NCBI RefSeq assembly: GCF_000716605.1
Contig: NZ_JNXE01000020.1
Coordinates: 62,001-126,000 of the forward strand
Direction: 5' to 3'
Length of the DNA stretch: 64,000 nt
From: Streptomyces sp. NRRL F-525
Lineage (GTDB): Bacteria > Actinomycetota > Actinomycetes > Streptomycetales > Streptomycetaceae
Part shown: one piece after another, positions 1 through 8,733 of the stretch
Numbering within the stretch: the first letter of the stretch is position 1
How the letters are laid out: every line of letters begins with the position of its first letter
The notes under the pieces: generated by a model
Told to the model about the DNA's origin: nothing
The model's input: the letters and a program-made list of their open reading frames with translations, nothing else
Databases searched by the model: none
Translations under genes and position numbers: made by a program

Positions 1-630
1 GCGGCCGCCGCCTGGGACGCGGGCCTCTTCGACGCACAGGTGGCACCCCTGGAGGGCGCGTCGCGCGACGAGTGCGTACGGCCCGGCAGCACGACCGAGA
101 TCCTGGCCGGCCTCAAGCCCGCCTTCTACGACGCCACGTACGCCGAGCGCTTCCCGCAGATCGAGTGGAACATCACCCCCGGCAACTCCAGCCCCATCAA
201 CGACGGCGCCTCCGCCGTGCTCATCACGTCCAGTGAGACGGCGGCCAGGCTCGGCCTGCGCCCGCTCGCCCGGCTGCACAGCTTCGCGGTGACCGGTTCC
301 GACCCGCTGCTCATGCTCACCGGCGTCATCCCGGCCACCGAGAAGGTGCTGCGCCGGGCCTCGCTCACCCTCGACGACATCGACCTGTTCGAGGTCAACG
401 AGGCGTTCTCCAGCGTCGTGTTGGCCTGGCAGCAGGAGACGGGCGCGGATCTGGCCAAGGTCAACGTGCACGGCGGGGCCATCGCGATCGGGCATCCGCT
501 CGGGGCGAGCGGTACGCGGCTGACGACCACCCTGGTGCACGCGATGCGGGACCGCGGGGCGCGCTACGGGCTGCAGACGATGTGCGAGGCGGGCGGTCTC
601 GCCAACGCGATGATCCTTGAGTCGGTCTGA
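1..630 (+). CDS. Thiolase (acetyl-CoA C-acyltransferase), C-terminal part
   Basis: The frame is open from the window edge and ends at TGA 628-630, so the N-terminus and the nucleophilic cysteine region lie outside. The visible 209 residues are the C-terminal thiolase domain: NEAFSS, then NVHGGAIAIGHPLGASGTR, which carries the catalytic histidine, and MCEAGGLANA, which carries the second active-site cysteine. Thiolases cleave 3-ketoacyl-CoA with CoA, or condense two acetyl-CoA, in fatty-acid and related acyl-CoA metabolism in the cytoplasm. The CEAGG form of the last motif differs from the classical CxGGGxG and is common in actinobacterial acyl-CoA acetyltransferases; substrate chain length cannot be told from it. 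The next gene is convergent and begins 5 bases after the stop. Confidence 0.9.
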   Translation, partial: AAAAWDAGLFDAQVAPLEGASRDECVRPGSTTEILAGLKPAFYDATYAERFPQIEWNITPGNSSPINDGASAVLITSSETAARLGLRPLARLHSFAVTGSDPLLMLTGVIPATEKVLRRASLTLDDIDLFEVNEAFSSVVLAWQQETGADLAKVNVHGGAIAIGHPLGASGTRLTTTLVHAMRDRGARYGLQTMCEAGGLANAMILESV

Positions 631-634
631 TCCC

Positions 635-1459
635 TCAGGGGGCCCGCAGGTGGTGGCGCTTGCGCCAGGCCACCACGGCGCCGCCCAGCGCGGGCAGGGC
701 AATGCAGGCCATCGCGATCAGGAAGGCCGGTGAGGTGGGGTTGGAGGCGCGGGCACCGGCGACGACGTAGGCGGCGGTGTTCGGGAGCGAGCCGAGGGCC
801 GTCGCGAGCAGGAACGGCGTCCAGCGCATGCGGGAGACGGCGGCGCAGTAGTTCACGCCCCAGAACGGCAGTCCCGGGAAGAGCCGTGCCGCCATCATCG
901 ACCGGAAGCCGTGCTTGCTGAGCTGCCCGTCCGCGGCCTTCAGCCAGCGGCCCCGCAGCAGCGGGCGCAGCGCGTCCTGGCCCAGCACGCGGCCCAGGCC
1001 GAAGGAGATCCCGGCGCCGAGCACCGTGCCCGCCAGCGCCGCGCCGGTGCCCAGCTGGGAGCCGAACAGCGCGCCCGCCGCGAGGTTCAGCAGGGGGCGC
1101 GGTACGAACGCCACGCTGCACAGGCCGTACGCCGCCGCGAACACCAACGCGGCCATGGCGCCGCCGAGTTGGGGCGGCCAGCCGTCCGAGAGGAGCCGCT
1201 GTGGGTGGAAGAGCAGTACGGTCGACGCGGCCCCGGCGAGCAGCACGAGGAGCAGTGACAGTCGCGACCACGGCGAGAGCAGGGCTCTGGTGCAGCGCGC
1301 GGCGAAGCCGGTCGGGACGAGGTGCGGCAGCGGTGCTACGGCCATGGCCGCGGGGACGGTCACGACTGCGGCGAGTGCCGGGACGGGGGCCTGGGGAGTG
1401 GCCGTGGCGGTGCCCCCAGAGCGGGTGCCCCCGGAGTCGGTGGCGGCATCGGCGAGCAT
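635..1459 (-). CDS. TVP38/TMEM64 (VTT-domain) family membrane protein
   Basis: A 274-residue protein with several hydrophobic segments. An N-terminal helix follows a positively charged SPWSR stretch near residue 62, and a central region carries the VTT/SNARE-associated family pattern: glycine-rich FGSQLGTGAALAG, then ARLFPGLPFWGVNYCAAVS and a downstream LGSLPNTAAYV. These are polytopic plasma-membrane proteins; bacterial relatives (DedA/TVP38) are linked to membrane homeostasis and lipid-carrier transport, but the substrate is not known for this branch. The C-terminus is basic (AWRKRHHLRAP). The gene is convergent with the thiolase and diverges from the AlkD-type gene, with 38 bases between start codons. 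The ATG at 1457-1459 is the start that leaves the divergent gene intact. Confidence 0.8.
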   Translation of the reverse strand: MLADAATDSGGTRSGGTATATPQAPVPALAAVVTVPAAMAVAPLPHLVPTGFAARCTRALLSPWSRLSLLLVLLAGAASTVLLFHPQRLLSDGWPPQLGGAMAALVFAAAYGLCSVAFVPRPLLNLAAGALFGSQLGTGAALAGTVLGAGISFGLGRVLGQDALRPLLRGRWLKAADGQLSKHGFRSMMAARLFPGLPFWGVNYCAAVSRMRWTPFLLATALGSLPNTAAYVVAGARASNPTSPAFLIAMACIALPALGGAVVAWRKRHHLRAP

Positions 1460-1497
1460 GTCGGCGACCCTAACCGACCTGTGTATGTGATCGCCGT

Positions 1498-2232
1498 ATG
1501 GTTCGTCTCATGAGCGTCACAGGTGCGGGCACCGTGCGGGTGCCGGGCAGCGTTCTCGCGGACACCGTGCTGGAGCGGCTCACGGCCACGTACGCCGCCG
1601 CGGCCGATCCGGAACGGGCCGTGCCCATGCGGGCGTACATGAAGGACATCGCGCCCTTCCTGGGCCTCACCACACCCGTACGCAGGGCGTTGTCCCGCAC
1701 GGTCCTGGAGGGGACACCCCGCCCCGACGAGACCGACTGCACCGCGATCGCGCTGCGCTGCTGGGAGCTGCCGGAGCGCGAGTACCAGTACTTCGCGGTG
1801 GACTATCTGCGCCGCCATGTGAGGCACTGCACGTCCGGTTTCCTGCCGGTCGCCCGTCATCTCGTCTCGACGGTCCCTTGGTGGGACACCGTCGACGCAC
1901 TCGCCTCCCACGTGGTGGGAGGCCTGGTCGCCGCCGATCCGAAGCTGGCGGCCGACATGGACGAGTGGATCGTCGACGAGGACATGTGGGTCGCCCGTAC
2001 GGCCCTCCTCCACCAACTGCGCTACAAGGAGCGCACCGACGCCGAACGCCTCTTCGCGTACTGCCTGCGCCAGTCCGGGCACCCGGACTTCTTCATCCGC
2101 AAGGCGATCGGCTGGTGCCTGCGCGAGTACGCCAAGACGGACCCGGAGGCGGTCCGCGGGTTCCTCGCCCAGGAGAAGGGGCGGTTCGCGCCGCTGTCGG
2201 TGCGCGAGGCCCTGAAGAACATCGGCGCCTGA
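1498..2232 (+). CDS. DNA alkylation repair protein, AlkD-like
   Basis: A 244-residue, all-helical HEAT-repeat protein. The pattern MRAYMKDIAPFLGL, then WELPEREYQYFAVDYL, VPWWDTVDALASHVVGG and FFIRKAIGWCLREYAKTDPE is that of the AlkD family (PF08713), whose members excise positively charged 3-methyladenine and 7-methylguanine bases without flipping them. The DNA-facing Trp and Asp of WWDTVD and the KAIGW(C)LR element of the last repeats are present, and the length is right for the family. Two start codons are possible (1498 and 1510) and neither has a clear ribosome site; a leaderless start is plausible. It stands alone between divergent and downstream genes. Confidence 0.85.
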   Translation: MVRLMSVTGAGTVRVPGSVLADTVLERLTATYAAAADPERAVPMRAYMKDIAPFLGLTTPVRRALSRTVLEGTPRPDETDCTAIALRCWELPEREYQYFAVDYLRRHVRHCTSGFLPVARHLVSTVPWWDTVDALASHVVGGLVAADPKLAADMDEWIVDEDMWVARTALLHQLRYKERTDAERLFAYCLRQSGHPDFFIRKAIGWCLREYAKTDPEAVRGFLAQEKGRFAPLSVREALKNIGA

Positions 2233-2279
2233 CGTCCCACGGGCTGATAAATCGTTCGACGCCGGGCAAAGCGTCGGCA

Positions 2280-2486
2280 ATGATCGGCCTCATGTTCCGG
2301 TACGCCTTCCACCTCGCAGCACCCCCTGTCGCGGGTGCTCCGAAGGCTGCCGTTCCCGTTCTCGTCGCCGCAGTCGACGGCGCCCGAAGCTGACCCTCTC
2401 CGGATCGTCCGGCGGACCCCGCAGGGGGAGGGTCGGCTGGTCCTCGGGGTCCCCGCATCCACTTCACCAGGCTTCGAGGTACCGCC
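2280..2486 (+). promoter_or_regulatory. Leader of the tuf3-like gene: short reading frame plus two interlocked stems
   Basis: The 254 bases before the EF-Tu gene are not empty. A 37-codon frame runs from ATG 2280 to TGA 2391-2393. A 10-bp stem (2392-2401 with 2425-2434, one G-U) begins at that stop codon. A second 8-bp stem (2414-2421 with 2445-2452) starts inside the loop of the first and closes beyond it, so the two form a pseudoknot or are mutually exclusive. The second stem ends 34 bases before the EF-Tu start. A small 6-bp hairpin (GCACCC/GGGTGC) lies inside the short frame. Whether this is an attenuator is inference; the pairings are seen. Confidence 0.35.
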
Positions 2487-3656
2487 ATGTCCAAGACGGC
2501 ATACGTCCGCACGAAACCGCATCTGAACATCGGCACGATGGGCCATGTCGACCACGGCAAGACCACCCTGACCGCCGCCATCACCAAGGTCCTCGCCGAG
2601 CGCGGCGCGTCCACCTTCGTACCGTTCGACCGGATCGACCGGGCGCCGGAGGAGGCCGCGCGCGGCATCACCATCAACATCGCGCACGTCGAGTACGAGA
2701 CCGACACCCGGCACTACGCGCACGTGGACATGCCGGGCCACGCCGACTACGTCAAGAACATGGTCACCGGGGCCGCGCAGCTCGACGGGGCGATCCTCGT
2801 CGTCTCCGCGCTCGACGGGATCATGCCGCAGACCGCCGAACACGTGCTGCTCGCCCGGCAGGTGGGCGTCGACCACATCGTGGTCGCGCTCAACAAGGCC
2901 GACGCGGGCGACGACGAGCTCACCGACCTCGTCGAGCTGGAGGTCCGCGAACTGCTCACCGCGAACGGCTACGGCGGCGACTCCGTGCCCGTCGTACGGG
3001 TGTCCGGCCTCAAGGCCCTTGAGGGGGACCCCCGTTGGACGGCCTCGATCGACGCGTTGCTCGACGCCGTGGACACGTACGTGCCCATGCCCGAGCGGTA
3101 TCTGGACGCGCCGTTCCTGTTGCCGGTCGAGAACGTGCTCACGATCACCGGGCGCGGGACGGTCGTCACGGGGGCGGTCGAGCGGGGCACGGTCCGGGTG
3201 GGTGACCGGATCGAAGTGCTGGGCGCGGGCGTGGACACGGTGGTGACCGGACTGGAGACCTTCGGCAAGCCCATGGCGGAGGCGCAGGCCGGCGACAACG
3301 TGGCGCTGTTGCTGCGGGGTGTGCCTCGGGACGCGGTTCGGCGAGGGCATGTCGTCGCGGCGCCGGGGAGTGTTGTGCCTCGGCGGCGGTTCTCGGCGCG
3401 GGTGTATGTCCTGTCGGCGCGTGAAGGTGGGCGTACGACCGCGGTGTCCACGGGGTACCGGCCGCAGTTCTACATCCGTACGGCGGACGTTGTCGGGGAC
3501 ATTGATCTCGGGGAGGCGGTGGTTGCGCGGCCCGGGGACACCGTCACGATGGTGGTCGAGCTGGGGCGGGACGTGCCGTTGGAGCCGGGGCTCGGGTTCG
3601 CTATCCGTGAGGGTGGGCGGACTGTGGGGGCCGGGACGGTTACGGAGGTCGACTGA
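2487..3656 (+). CDS. tuf3: Elongation factor Tu, divergent third-type paralogue
   Basis: A 389-residue EF-Tu with all three domains. The GTPase motifs are G1 GHVDHGKT, G2 RGITIN, G3 DMPGHADY (DCPGHADY in housekeeping EF-Tu), G4 NKAD (usually NKCD) and G5 SGLKAL (usually SALKAL). Domain 2 has [13 protein letters not shown], and domain 3 ends [14 protein letters not shown]. It is shorter than and clearly divergent from normal actinobacterial EF-Tu, resembling the tuf3 genes known in streptomycetes, which are described as non-essential and linked to the stringent response. The gene is monocistronic rather than in the rpsL-rpsG-fusA operon. ATG 2487 has GAGG seven bases upstream. The C-terminal codon usage is less extreme in GC than that of its neighbours. 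Altered domain 1/3 residues could give a factor with different antibiotic sensitivity; that is inference. Confidence 0.9.
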   Translation: MSKTAYVRTKPHLNIGTMGHVDHGKTTLTAAITKVLAERGASTFVPFDRIDRAPEEAARGITINIAHVEYETDTRHYAHVDMPGHADYVKNMVTGAAQLDGAILVVSALDGIMPQTAEHVLLARQVGVDHIVVALNKADAGDDELTDLVELEVRELLTANGYGGDSVPVVRVSGLKALEGDPRWTASIDALLDAVDTYVPMPERYLDAPFLLPVENVLTITGRGTVVTGAVERGTVRVGDRIEVLGAGVDTVVTGLETFGKPMAEAQAGDNVALLLRGVPRDAVRRGHVVAAPGSVVPRRRFSARVYVLSAREGGRTTAVSTGYRPQFYIRTADVVGDIDLGEAVVARPGDTVTMVVELGRDVPLEPGLGFAIREGGRTVGAGTVTEVD

Positions 3657-3700
3657 ACCCTTGGGTGGCTGAGGGGCGTGGGTGGCTGCGGGCCGGTGGG

Positions 3701-3738
3701 GGCTGGTCGCGCAGTTCCCCGCGCCCCTTTCGGGGCGC
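3701..3738 (+). repeat. Streptomyces-type intergenic palindromic element, copy 1, with terminator hairpin
   Basis: The element reads GGCTGGTCGCGCAGTTCCCC and then a perfect 7-bp stem GCGCCCC-TTTC-GGGGCGC at 3721-3738. It lies 45 bases after the EF-Tu stop and probably terminates that transcript. A second, reverse-oriented copy sits at 49617-49646. I know this sequence as extremely common between genes in streptomycetes. Confidence 0.7.
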
Positions 3739-3803
3739 CTTGCTGGGCCGGAGAAGAGACAGCGCCGGCATCGGGGGCAAGACGGCACCGGCACAATGGA
3801 CCC

Positions 3804-4667
3804 GTGAACGAATCCCTTCCCGTGGACGAGCCGATACCCGTGACCCGGGACGTAGATCACGGGGTCGCCAAGCTCATGCCCGACGTCGACCGGGAGCGGG
3901 CCTGGTTGTTGACCGTCGACGGGGCGCCGCAGTCCTACGTGGACCTGGACGCGCCGACGCACCTGGAGTTCGAGTACACGCGGCGGCTCGGGCACGTGCT
4001 GGACACCCTCGCGGAACCGGGGCGTCCGCTGGACGTGCTGCACCTGGGCGGCGGGGCGTTCACGTTGCCGCGGTACGTGGCGGCGACCCGGCCCGGTTCG
4101 CGGCAGGATGTGGTCGAGGCGGATCGCGGGTTGCTGGAACTGGTCACCGAGCACCTGCCGTTGCCGGACGGCGCCGGTGTCACCGTGCACGGCGCCGATG
4201 CCCGCGCCTGGCTGGAGGCGGCGCCTGACGGGTCGGCCGACGTGATCGTGGCCGATGTGTTCGGCGGTTCGCGGGTTCCGGCGCACCTCACGTCCGTGAC
4301 CTACGCCCGTGAGGCCGCCCGCGTTCTGCGTGCCGACGGCGTCTACCTGGCCAACCTCGCCGATGCCGCCCCCTTCGCCTTTCTGCGTGCCCAACTCGCC
4401 ACGTTCGGCGCGGTGTTCCAGGAGCTGGCGCTCATCGCGGAACCGGCCGTCCTGCGCGGTCGGCGCTTCGGCAACGCGGTGCTCGTCGCCTCGCAGCAGC
4501 CGGTCGAGACGGCGGCCCTGGTCCGGCTCGTGGCATCCGACGCGTTTCCCGCGCGGCTCGAACACGGGCTCGCGGTAAGGGAGTTCATCGGTTCGGCGCG
4601 ACCCGTCGAGGACGAGGACGCCGTTCCGTCACCCGAGCCCCCCGACGGAGCGTTCGGCATCGGCTGA
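3804..4667 (+). CDS. Spermidine-synthase-like (Rossmann methyltransferase-fold) protein
   Basis: A 287-residue protein, from GTG 3804. The start is chosen because the longer frame would run back through the EF-Tu terminator. The sequence has the spermidine synthase/PMT fold: LDVLHLGGGAFTLPRYV (nucleotide-binding glycine loop), VVEADRGLLEL (acidic end of strand 2), HGADARAWLE and IVADVFGGSRVPAHLTS, where the last motif corresponds to the catalytic DxxD region of aminopropyltransferases. Many actinobacterial proteins of this type are annotated as fused MFS/spermidine synthase or methyltransferase and have no proven substrate. No polyamine genes stand next to it. Its last 39 bases overlap the end of the convergent MFS gene. 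Confidence 0.75.
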   Translation: MNESLPVDEPIPVTRDVDHGVAKLMPDVDRERAWLLTVDGAPQSYVDLDAPTHLEFEYTRRLGHVLDTLAEPGRPLDVLHLGGGAFTLPRYVAATRPGSRQDVVEADRGLLELVTEHLPLPDGAGVTVHGADARAWLEAAPDGSADVIVADVFGGSRVPAHLTSVTYAREAARVLRADGVYLANLADAAPFAFLRAQLATFGAVFQELALIAEPAVLRGRRFGNAVLVASQQPVETAALVRLVASDAFPARLEHGLAVREFIGSARPVEDEDAVPSPEPPDGAFGIG

Positions 4668-5945
4668 TCCGTTCGCGGCCCGTTCCGGCTTCTCGTCGGG
4701 CGGCGATGTCGATCCGGTGCGCCGCCGCAGGTTCCGTACCTCCGGTACGCACAGCGTCGCCCCCGTGACCAGCGTGACCAGAGCCGCGCATCCCCACAGG
4801 GCAGCCGTACGCCCGAAGGCCGACTCCGTTGGGCCGGCGGCCGCCGCGGCGAGCGGCATCAGCGCGATCGAGCCGAACCAGTCGTAGGCGGAGATGCGGG
4901 AGAGCTTGCCTTCCGGGATCTCCTGGTGGAGGGCGGTCATCCAGCTCACCCCGAAGATCTCGACCGTCGTGCCCGCGATGAACATCACCGCGAACAGGAC
5001 GCCGATCGGGACCGGGACGGCGAGGGCTGCGGACGGGAGGGCCAGGGGGAAGATTCCGAGCATGCCGGCCAGGAGGAGGCGGCGGGGTTTCCAGCGGGTC
5101 ATCAACAGGGCGCCGGCGACCGTGCCCGCGCCGAACGCCGCCAGGGCCAGGCCCCATGGGCCCGCGCCGCCGAGGCTGTCGCGGGCGACGAGTGGGCCGT
5201 AGACCGCGTCCGCCGCGCCGACGACCGCGTTGGCGATGGAGAAGGCCACGACGATGGACCACAGCCACGGGCGGCCGATGAACTCCCGCCAGCCGTCCCG
5301 GAGATCGGCCAGCATCCCGCCGCCCGGTGCGCGGGGCGGGATGTGGCTCACGTCGAGGAAGGAGCGGAGTCCGCCGGCGACGGCGAACGCCGCCGCGTCG
5401 ATCGCGAGCACCCAGCCCGGGCCCACCGCCGCGACCAGCGCGCCGCCGAGCGCCGCGCCGCCCAACGACGCGCCCTGCATCGCCATCCGGAAGACCGCGA
5501 ACGCCCGGCCCGCCTGTTCGCCGCTCACCGTGGACATGAGCATGCCCTCGGCGGCCGGGCCGAAGAACGCCTGGCCGGTGCCGCCGAGCGCGGTCAGCAG
5601 CATCATCTGCCAGAGGCGGGGGTCGCCGGTGAGGACGAGTACCGCGAAGGTCGCCTGTGACACGCAGCTCAGGGCGTTCGCCGCGACCATCACGTGGTGC
5701 CGGGGCATCCGGTCCGAGATCGCGCCGCCGATCAGCAGGAACAACACCAGCGGCAGTGTGCGCGAGGCGGCCACCAGACCCACGTCACCGCTGTCGCCGC
5801 CCGACTCCAGCACGGCGAACGCCGACGCGATCAGCGCGCCGTTGCCACCGAGACCGGTCGCCACCGCGGCGGCCGTCAGCAGGGTGTAGTTGCGGCCCGC
5901 CCAGTCGGGTCGGCGCGGTCGACGGGAGGCGGGGGCGACGGTCAT
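4629..5945 (-). CDS. MFS exporter, EntS-like (MFS_3 family)
   Basis: A 438-residue, 12-helix major facilitator protein. ATG 5943-5945 is taken as the start, giving MTVAPASRRPRRP before the first helix. Helix 1 carries the TAAAVATGLGGNGAL pattern, and the first cytoplasmic loop has GGAISDRMPRHHVM, the MFS motif A (GxxxDRxxR). The family includes the enterobactin exporter EntS and macrolide efflux proteins. No iron box stands before this gene and it is 8 kb from the siderophore locus, so a role in siderophore export is only a possibility. The C-terminal tail is hydrophilic and overlaps the spermidine-synthase-like gene by 39 bp, end to end. Confidence 0.85.
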   Translation of the reverse strand: MTVAPASRRPRRPDWAGRNYTLLTAAAVATGLGGNGALIASAFAVLESGGDSGDVGLVAASRTLPLVLFLLIGGAISDRMPRHHVMVAANALSCVSQATFAVLVLTGDPRLWQMMLLTALGGTGQAFFGPAAEGMLMSTVSGEQAGRAFAVFRMAMQGASLGGAALGGALVAAVGPGWVLAIDAAAFAVAGGLRSFLDVSHIPPRAPGGGMLADLRDGWREFIGRPWLWSIVVAFSIANAVVGAADAVYGPLVARDSLGGAGPWGLALAAFGAGTVAGALLMTRWKPRRLLLAGMLGIFPLALPSAALAVPVPIGVLFAVMFIAGTTVEIFGVSWMTALHQEIPEGKLSRISAYDWFGSIALMPLAAAAAGPTESAFGRTAALWGCAALVTLVTGATLCVPEVRNLRRRTGSTSPPDEKPERAANGSADAERSVGGLG

Positions 5946-6035
5946 CGGCCGACTATCGCCGTCCACGCCACACCCCGCCAAACGGATTGCCGCCAGAATC
6001 AAGCCAAACGGTCGATGCCCAACGACCCACGGCTG

Positions 6036-7061
6036 TCAGCTGGTTGCGCCCGTCGGGTCCCCGTGCAGCCGTACGGTGCTCAGGATCTGCTGGATCGTCG
6101 CGTCGGGGATCTCCTCGCTGACGCCCTTCGCGCCGTAGAGCGTCCAGGACACGAAGTCGTCCGCCGAGTTCTTGAAGGCGAACGTGGTCGCCTTGCCGTC
6201 GGAGGAGCACTTGCCGGTCTTCGGCACGCCGGACGTGTACGAGGTGGCGACGCTGCCGACGACACCCGACTTCGTCGTGTACGGCTTCGCGGCGCCGATC
6301 TTCAGGTACTTCTTCGACGAGTCCTTCTGGTCCGTGTACCCGCCGAACGCGAACGCGGCCGCGTCACCGCGCGCGGTGCTCGCCGTGTCCTTCGCGCCGT
6401 CCTCGCCCTTGGTGCCGCTCGACGCCAGCGACGACGTCTCCTTCGTGCCGTCCTTGTTGTCGTCGGACTCGCACCAGTTCTGCTTGAGATAGGCGGGCGC
6501 GGAGAAGCCGATGTACGGGGAGCCGTCGCCCTTCACCTCGTCCTCGAAGAACGTGAAGGTGCCCGGCTTGCCGACCTCCCAGGTGGCGGGGACGTCGAAG
6601 GCGGTGCCGTACTTCTGGTTGACGACGACCTTCCAGCCCGCGATCGTCGGCTTCTCGGTCTCGTTGCCGCGCGGGTTGTCGTCCGAACCGGAGGAGGAGG
6701 CACTCGGGTCCGCGGACGCCGACGGCGACTGGCTCGCCTTGTCCGTGCCGCCGTCCGCCTTGTCGTCCTTGTTGCCGCCGAGGACCAGGAAACCGGTCAC
6801 ACCCGCCGCTACGACGACAGCCGTGGCGGCGACGATCGCGACCAGCTTCGTCCGGTTCCCGCCGCCCCCGCCCTGCGGCGGCTGAGGAAGCTGCGGTCCG
6901 CCCGCGGGACCCGGAGCGCCCCACTGAGGCTGCTGCTCATAGGGATTGGGCTGCTGGTAGCCGGGCTGCTGATACGGATTCGGCTGTTGGTACCCCGGCT
7001 GCTGGTACGGGTTGTCCTGCGGGTTCTGCTCGCCCCCGGGCGGCTGCTGTCCTGGCCACAT
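6036..7061 (-). CDS. Membrane-anchored protein with Pro/Gln/Tyr-rich cytoplasmic tail
   Basis: A 341-residue protein from ATG 7059-7061. Residues 1-70 are low complexity, with repeated PYQQPGYQQPN units; such tails are common in actinobacterial membrane-anchored proteins. One transmembrane helix follows (LVAIVAATAVVVAAGVTGFLVL, about residues 72-93), then a Ser/Asp/Lys-rich linker. The C-terminal ~200-residue outer domain has GWKVVVNQKYGTAFDVPATWEV and two well-separated cysteines (NWCES and GKCSS), which could form a disulfide outside the membrane. No enzyme motif is seen. Function unknown; it resembles many Streptomyces hypothetical proteins of this layout. It is transcribed divergently from the thioesterase-fold gene. 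Confidence 0.7.
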   Translation of the reverse strand: MWPGQQPPGGEQNPQDNPYQQPGYQQPNPYQQPGYQQPNPYEQQPQWGAPGPAGGPQLPQPPQGGGGGNRTKLVAIVAATAVVVAAGVTGFLVLGGNKDDKADGGTDKASQSPSASADPSASSSGSDDNPRGNETEKPTIAGWKVVVNQKYGTAFDVPATWEVGKPGTFTFFEDEVKGDGSPYIGFSAPAYLKQNWCESDDNKDGTKETSSLASSGTKGEDGAKDTASTARGDAAAFAFGGYTDQKDSSKKYLKIGAAKPYTTKSGVVGSVATSYTSGVPKTGKCSSDGKATTFAFKNSADDFVSWTLYGAKGVSEEIPDATIQQILSTVRLHGDPTGATS

Positions 7062-7210
7062 GGGCAGTAACCCTAGTGCGGCCCCGGACACGGTTGGGTC
7101 ACCGCCCCTTGTCAGGGTCGTACCAACTCCATGCCGAGTGGACGGCCGCGCGGTGTGTGCGGGCGCACACACCTGGCCAGATGTGGCTACTCGTGGGTAA
7201 CATCACCGTC

Positions 7211-7663
7211 ATGAGTGCTGACCAGATGTCGATAGGCGAATTGCTCGCCGCCACGGTGCCGATGGTTCGGACCCTGAACCTGGAGTACCTGGAGACCAGT
7301 CCGGAGCGGGCCGTGCTGGCCCTGCCGGATCAGAGCGAGTACCGCAACCATGTCGGCGGGCCGCACGCCGGTGCCATGTTCACCCTGGGCGAGTCCGCCA
7401 GCGGCGCGATCGTCCTCGCCGCCTTCGGCGACCAGCTCTCGCGGGCCGTGCCGCTTCCGGTCAACGCCGAGATCGCGTTCAAGAAGATCGCCCTCGGCCC
7501 GGTGAGGGCCACCGCGACCCTCGGCCGCCCCGCCGCCGACGTCGTCGCCGAACTCGACGCGGGCGAGCGCCCCGAGTTCCCGGTCACCGTCGCCATCCAG
7601 CGCGAGGACGGCGCCGTCACGGGCGAGATGACGGTCACCTGGACCCTCCGGCCGAACGGCTGA
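7211..7663 (+). CDS. Hotdog-fold thioesterase-like protein (DUF4442/PaaI type)
   Basis: A 150-residue protein with the hotdog-fold pattern RNHVGGPHAGAMFTLGESASGA, in which the HxG(A) turn and the start of the long central helix are recognisable, and a final strand pair ending GEMTVTWTLRP. Relatives hydrolyse acyl-CoA or bind acyl groups; the true substrate cannot be inferred. ATG 7211 is preferred over upstream starts, which would overlap the promoter region of the divergent gene. It is followed by a strong terminator shared with the convergent galU gene. Confidence 0.75.
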   Translation: MSADQMSIGELLAATVPMVRTLNLEYLETSPERAVLALPDQSEYRNHVGGPHAGAMFTLGESASGAIVLAAFGDQLSRAVPLPVNAEIAFKKIALGPVRATATLGRPAADVVAELDAGERPEFPVTVAIQREDGAVTGEMTVTWTLRPNG

Positions 7664-7679
7664 TCAGTTCAACTCCGTT

Positions 7680-7720
7680 ACGGGGGACCGGTCATCGCCT
7701 ACGGATGACCGGGCCCCCGT
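7680..7720. terminator. Bidirectional terminator between thioesterase and galU
   Basis: An inverted repeat with outer arms ACGGGGG/CCCCCGT and inner arms ACCGGTCAT/ATGACCGG separated by about nine bases. It lies between two convergent stop codons. Confidence 0.8.
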
Positions 7721-7749
7721 GTGCGTGACGTGCGCGGGGCGGGTGGCGT

Positions 7750-8733
7750 TCAGGCCGCGATCCGCGCACCCCCGCTGACCTTGCCGGTCTCCCCGCTCTC
7801 CCCGCTCTCCAGTCCCGCCACGAACTCCTTGAGCCACGCGACGAATTCGGGCCCCAGATCGTCGCGGTCGCAGGCCAGCCGGACCACCGTGCGCAGGTAG
7901 TCGGCCTTGTCGCCGGTGTCGTAGCGCAGGCCCTTGAAGACGACCCCGTGGACCGTGCCTCCGGCGGCCAACTCCTGCAGGGCGTCGGTGAGTTGGATCT
8001 CGCCGCCGCGGCCGGGCGGGGTGCGCTCCAGGGTGGGGAAGATCGCGGGGTCGAGGACGTAGCGGCCGATGACGGCGTAGCGGCTCGGCGCGTCCTCGCG
8101 GGACGGCTTCTCGACGAGGCCGGTGACGCGTACGACACCCTCCTCGCCGGTCGGCTCCACGGCCGCGCAGCCGTACAAGTGGACTGATTCCGCGGGGACT
8201 TCCATGAGGGCGACGACGCTGCCGGCGTACCGCTCGCGGACCTCCAGCATCTGGCTGAGCAGGGTCTCGCGCGAGTCGATGAGGTCGTCGCCGAGGAGGA
8301 CCGCGAAGGGCTGGTCGCCGACGTGGTGGCGGGCGCAGAGCACCGCGTGGCCGAGGCCGAGCGGGTCGCCCTGGCGGATGTGGTGGATGTCGGCGAGGCG
8401 CGCGGGGTCGCGTACGGCGTCCAGGCGCACGGTGTCGCCCTTGGCGGCCAGGGCCTGTTCGAGCTCGAAGGCGTGGTCGAAGTGGTCCTCGATGGCGCGC
8501 TTGTGCCGGCCGGTGACCATCAGGATGTCGTCGAGCCCGGCCGCGGCGGCCTCCTCGACGACGTACTGGATCGCGGGCTTGTCGACGACCGGGAGCATCT
8601 CCTTCGGCGTCGCCTTCGTCGCGGGCAGGAACCGCGTGCCGAGCCCGGCGGCCGGCACGACCGCCTTGCGGACCGTGGGGACGCGGGCGGGTGCGGGGGT
8701 GGCTGAAGAGTGGGGGGTGATCATGGGACCCAT
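7750..8733 (-). CDS. galU: UTP-glucose-1-phosphate uridylyltransferase
   Basis: A 327-residue nucleotidyltransferase. The N-terminal UTP-binding signature AAGLGTRFLPATKATPKEML is intact, followed by VVDKPAIQYVVEEA, the LGLGHAVLCA loop and LLGDDLI, which holds the metal-binding aspartates. It makes UDP-glucose from UTP and glucose-1-phosphate in the cytoplasm, feeding trehalose, cell-wall polymer and glycolipid synthesis. The length fits bacterial GalU. Two ATG codons are possible (8731-8733 and 8722-8724); the first has GGGGCGGG seven bases upstream and is used here. Confidence 0.92.
   Translation of the reverse strand: MGPMITPHSSATPAPARVPTVRKAVVPAAGLGTRFLPATKATPKEMLPVVDKPAIQYVVEEAAAAGLDDILMVTGRHKRAIEDHFDHAFELEQALAAKGDTVRLDAVRDPARLADIHHIRQGDPLGLGHAVLCARHHVGDQPFAVLLGDDLIDSRETLLSQMLEVRERYAGSVVALMEVPAESVHLYGCAAVEPTGEEGVVRVTGLVEKPSREDAPSRYAVIGRYVLDPAIFPTLERTPPGRGGEIQLTDALQELAAGGTVHGVVFKGLRYDTGDKADYLRTVVRLACDRDDLGPEFVAWLKEFVAGLESGESGETGKVSGGARIAA

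Noticed and set aside
2022..4565. An ~850-codon minus-strand frame opposite tuf3 and the spermidine-synthase-like gene
   Set aside because: Both genes on the plus strand have clear family motifs; the opposite frame has none.
4629..5945. EntS-like MFS gene as part of the siderophore locus
   Set aside because: No iron box, 8 kb away, and unrelated genes lie between.
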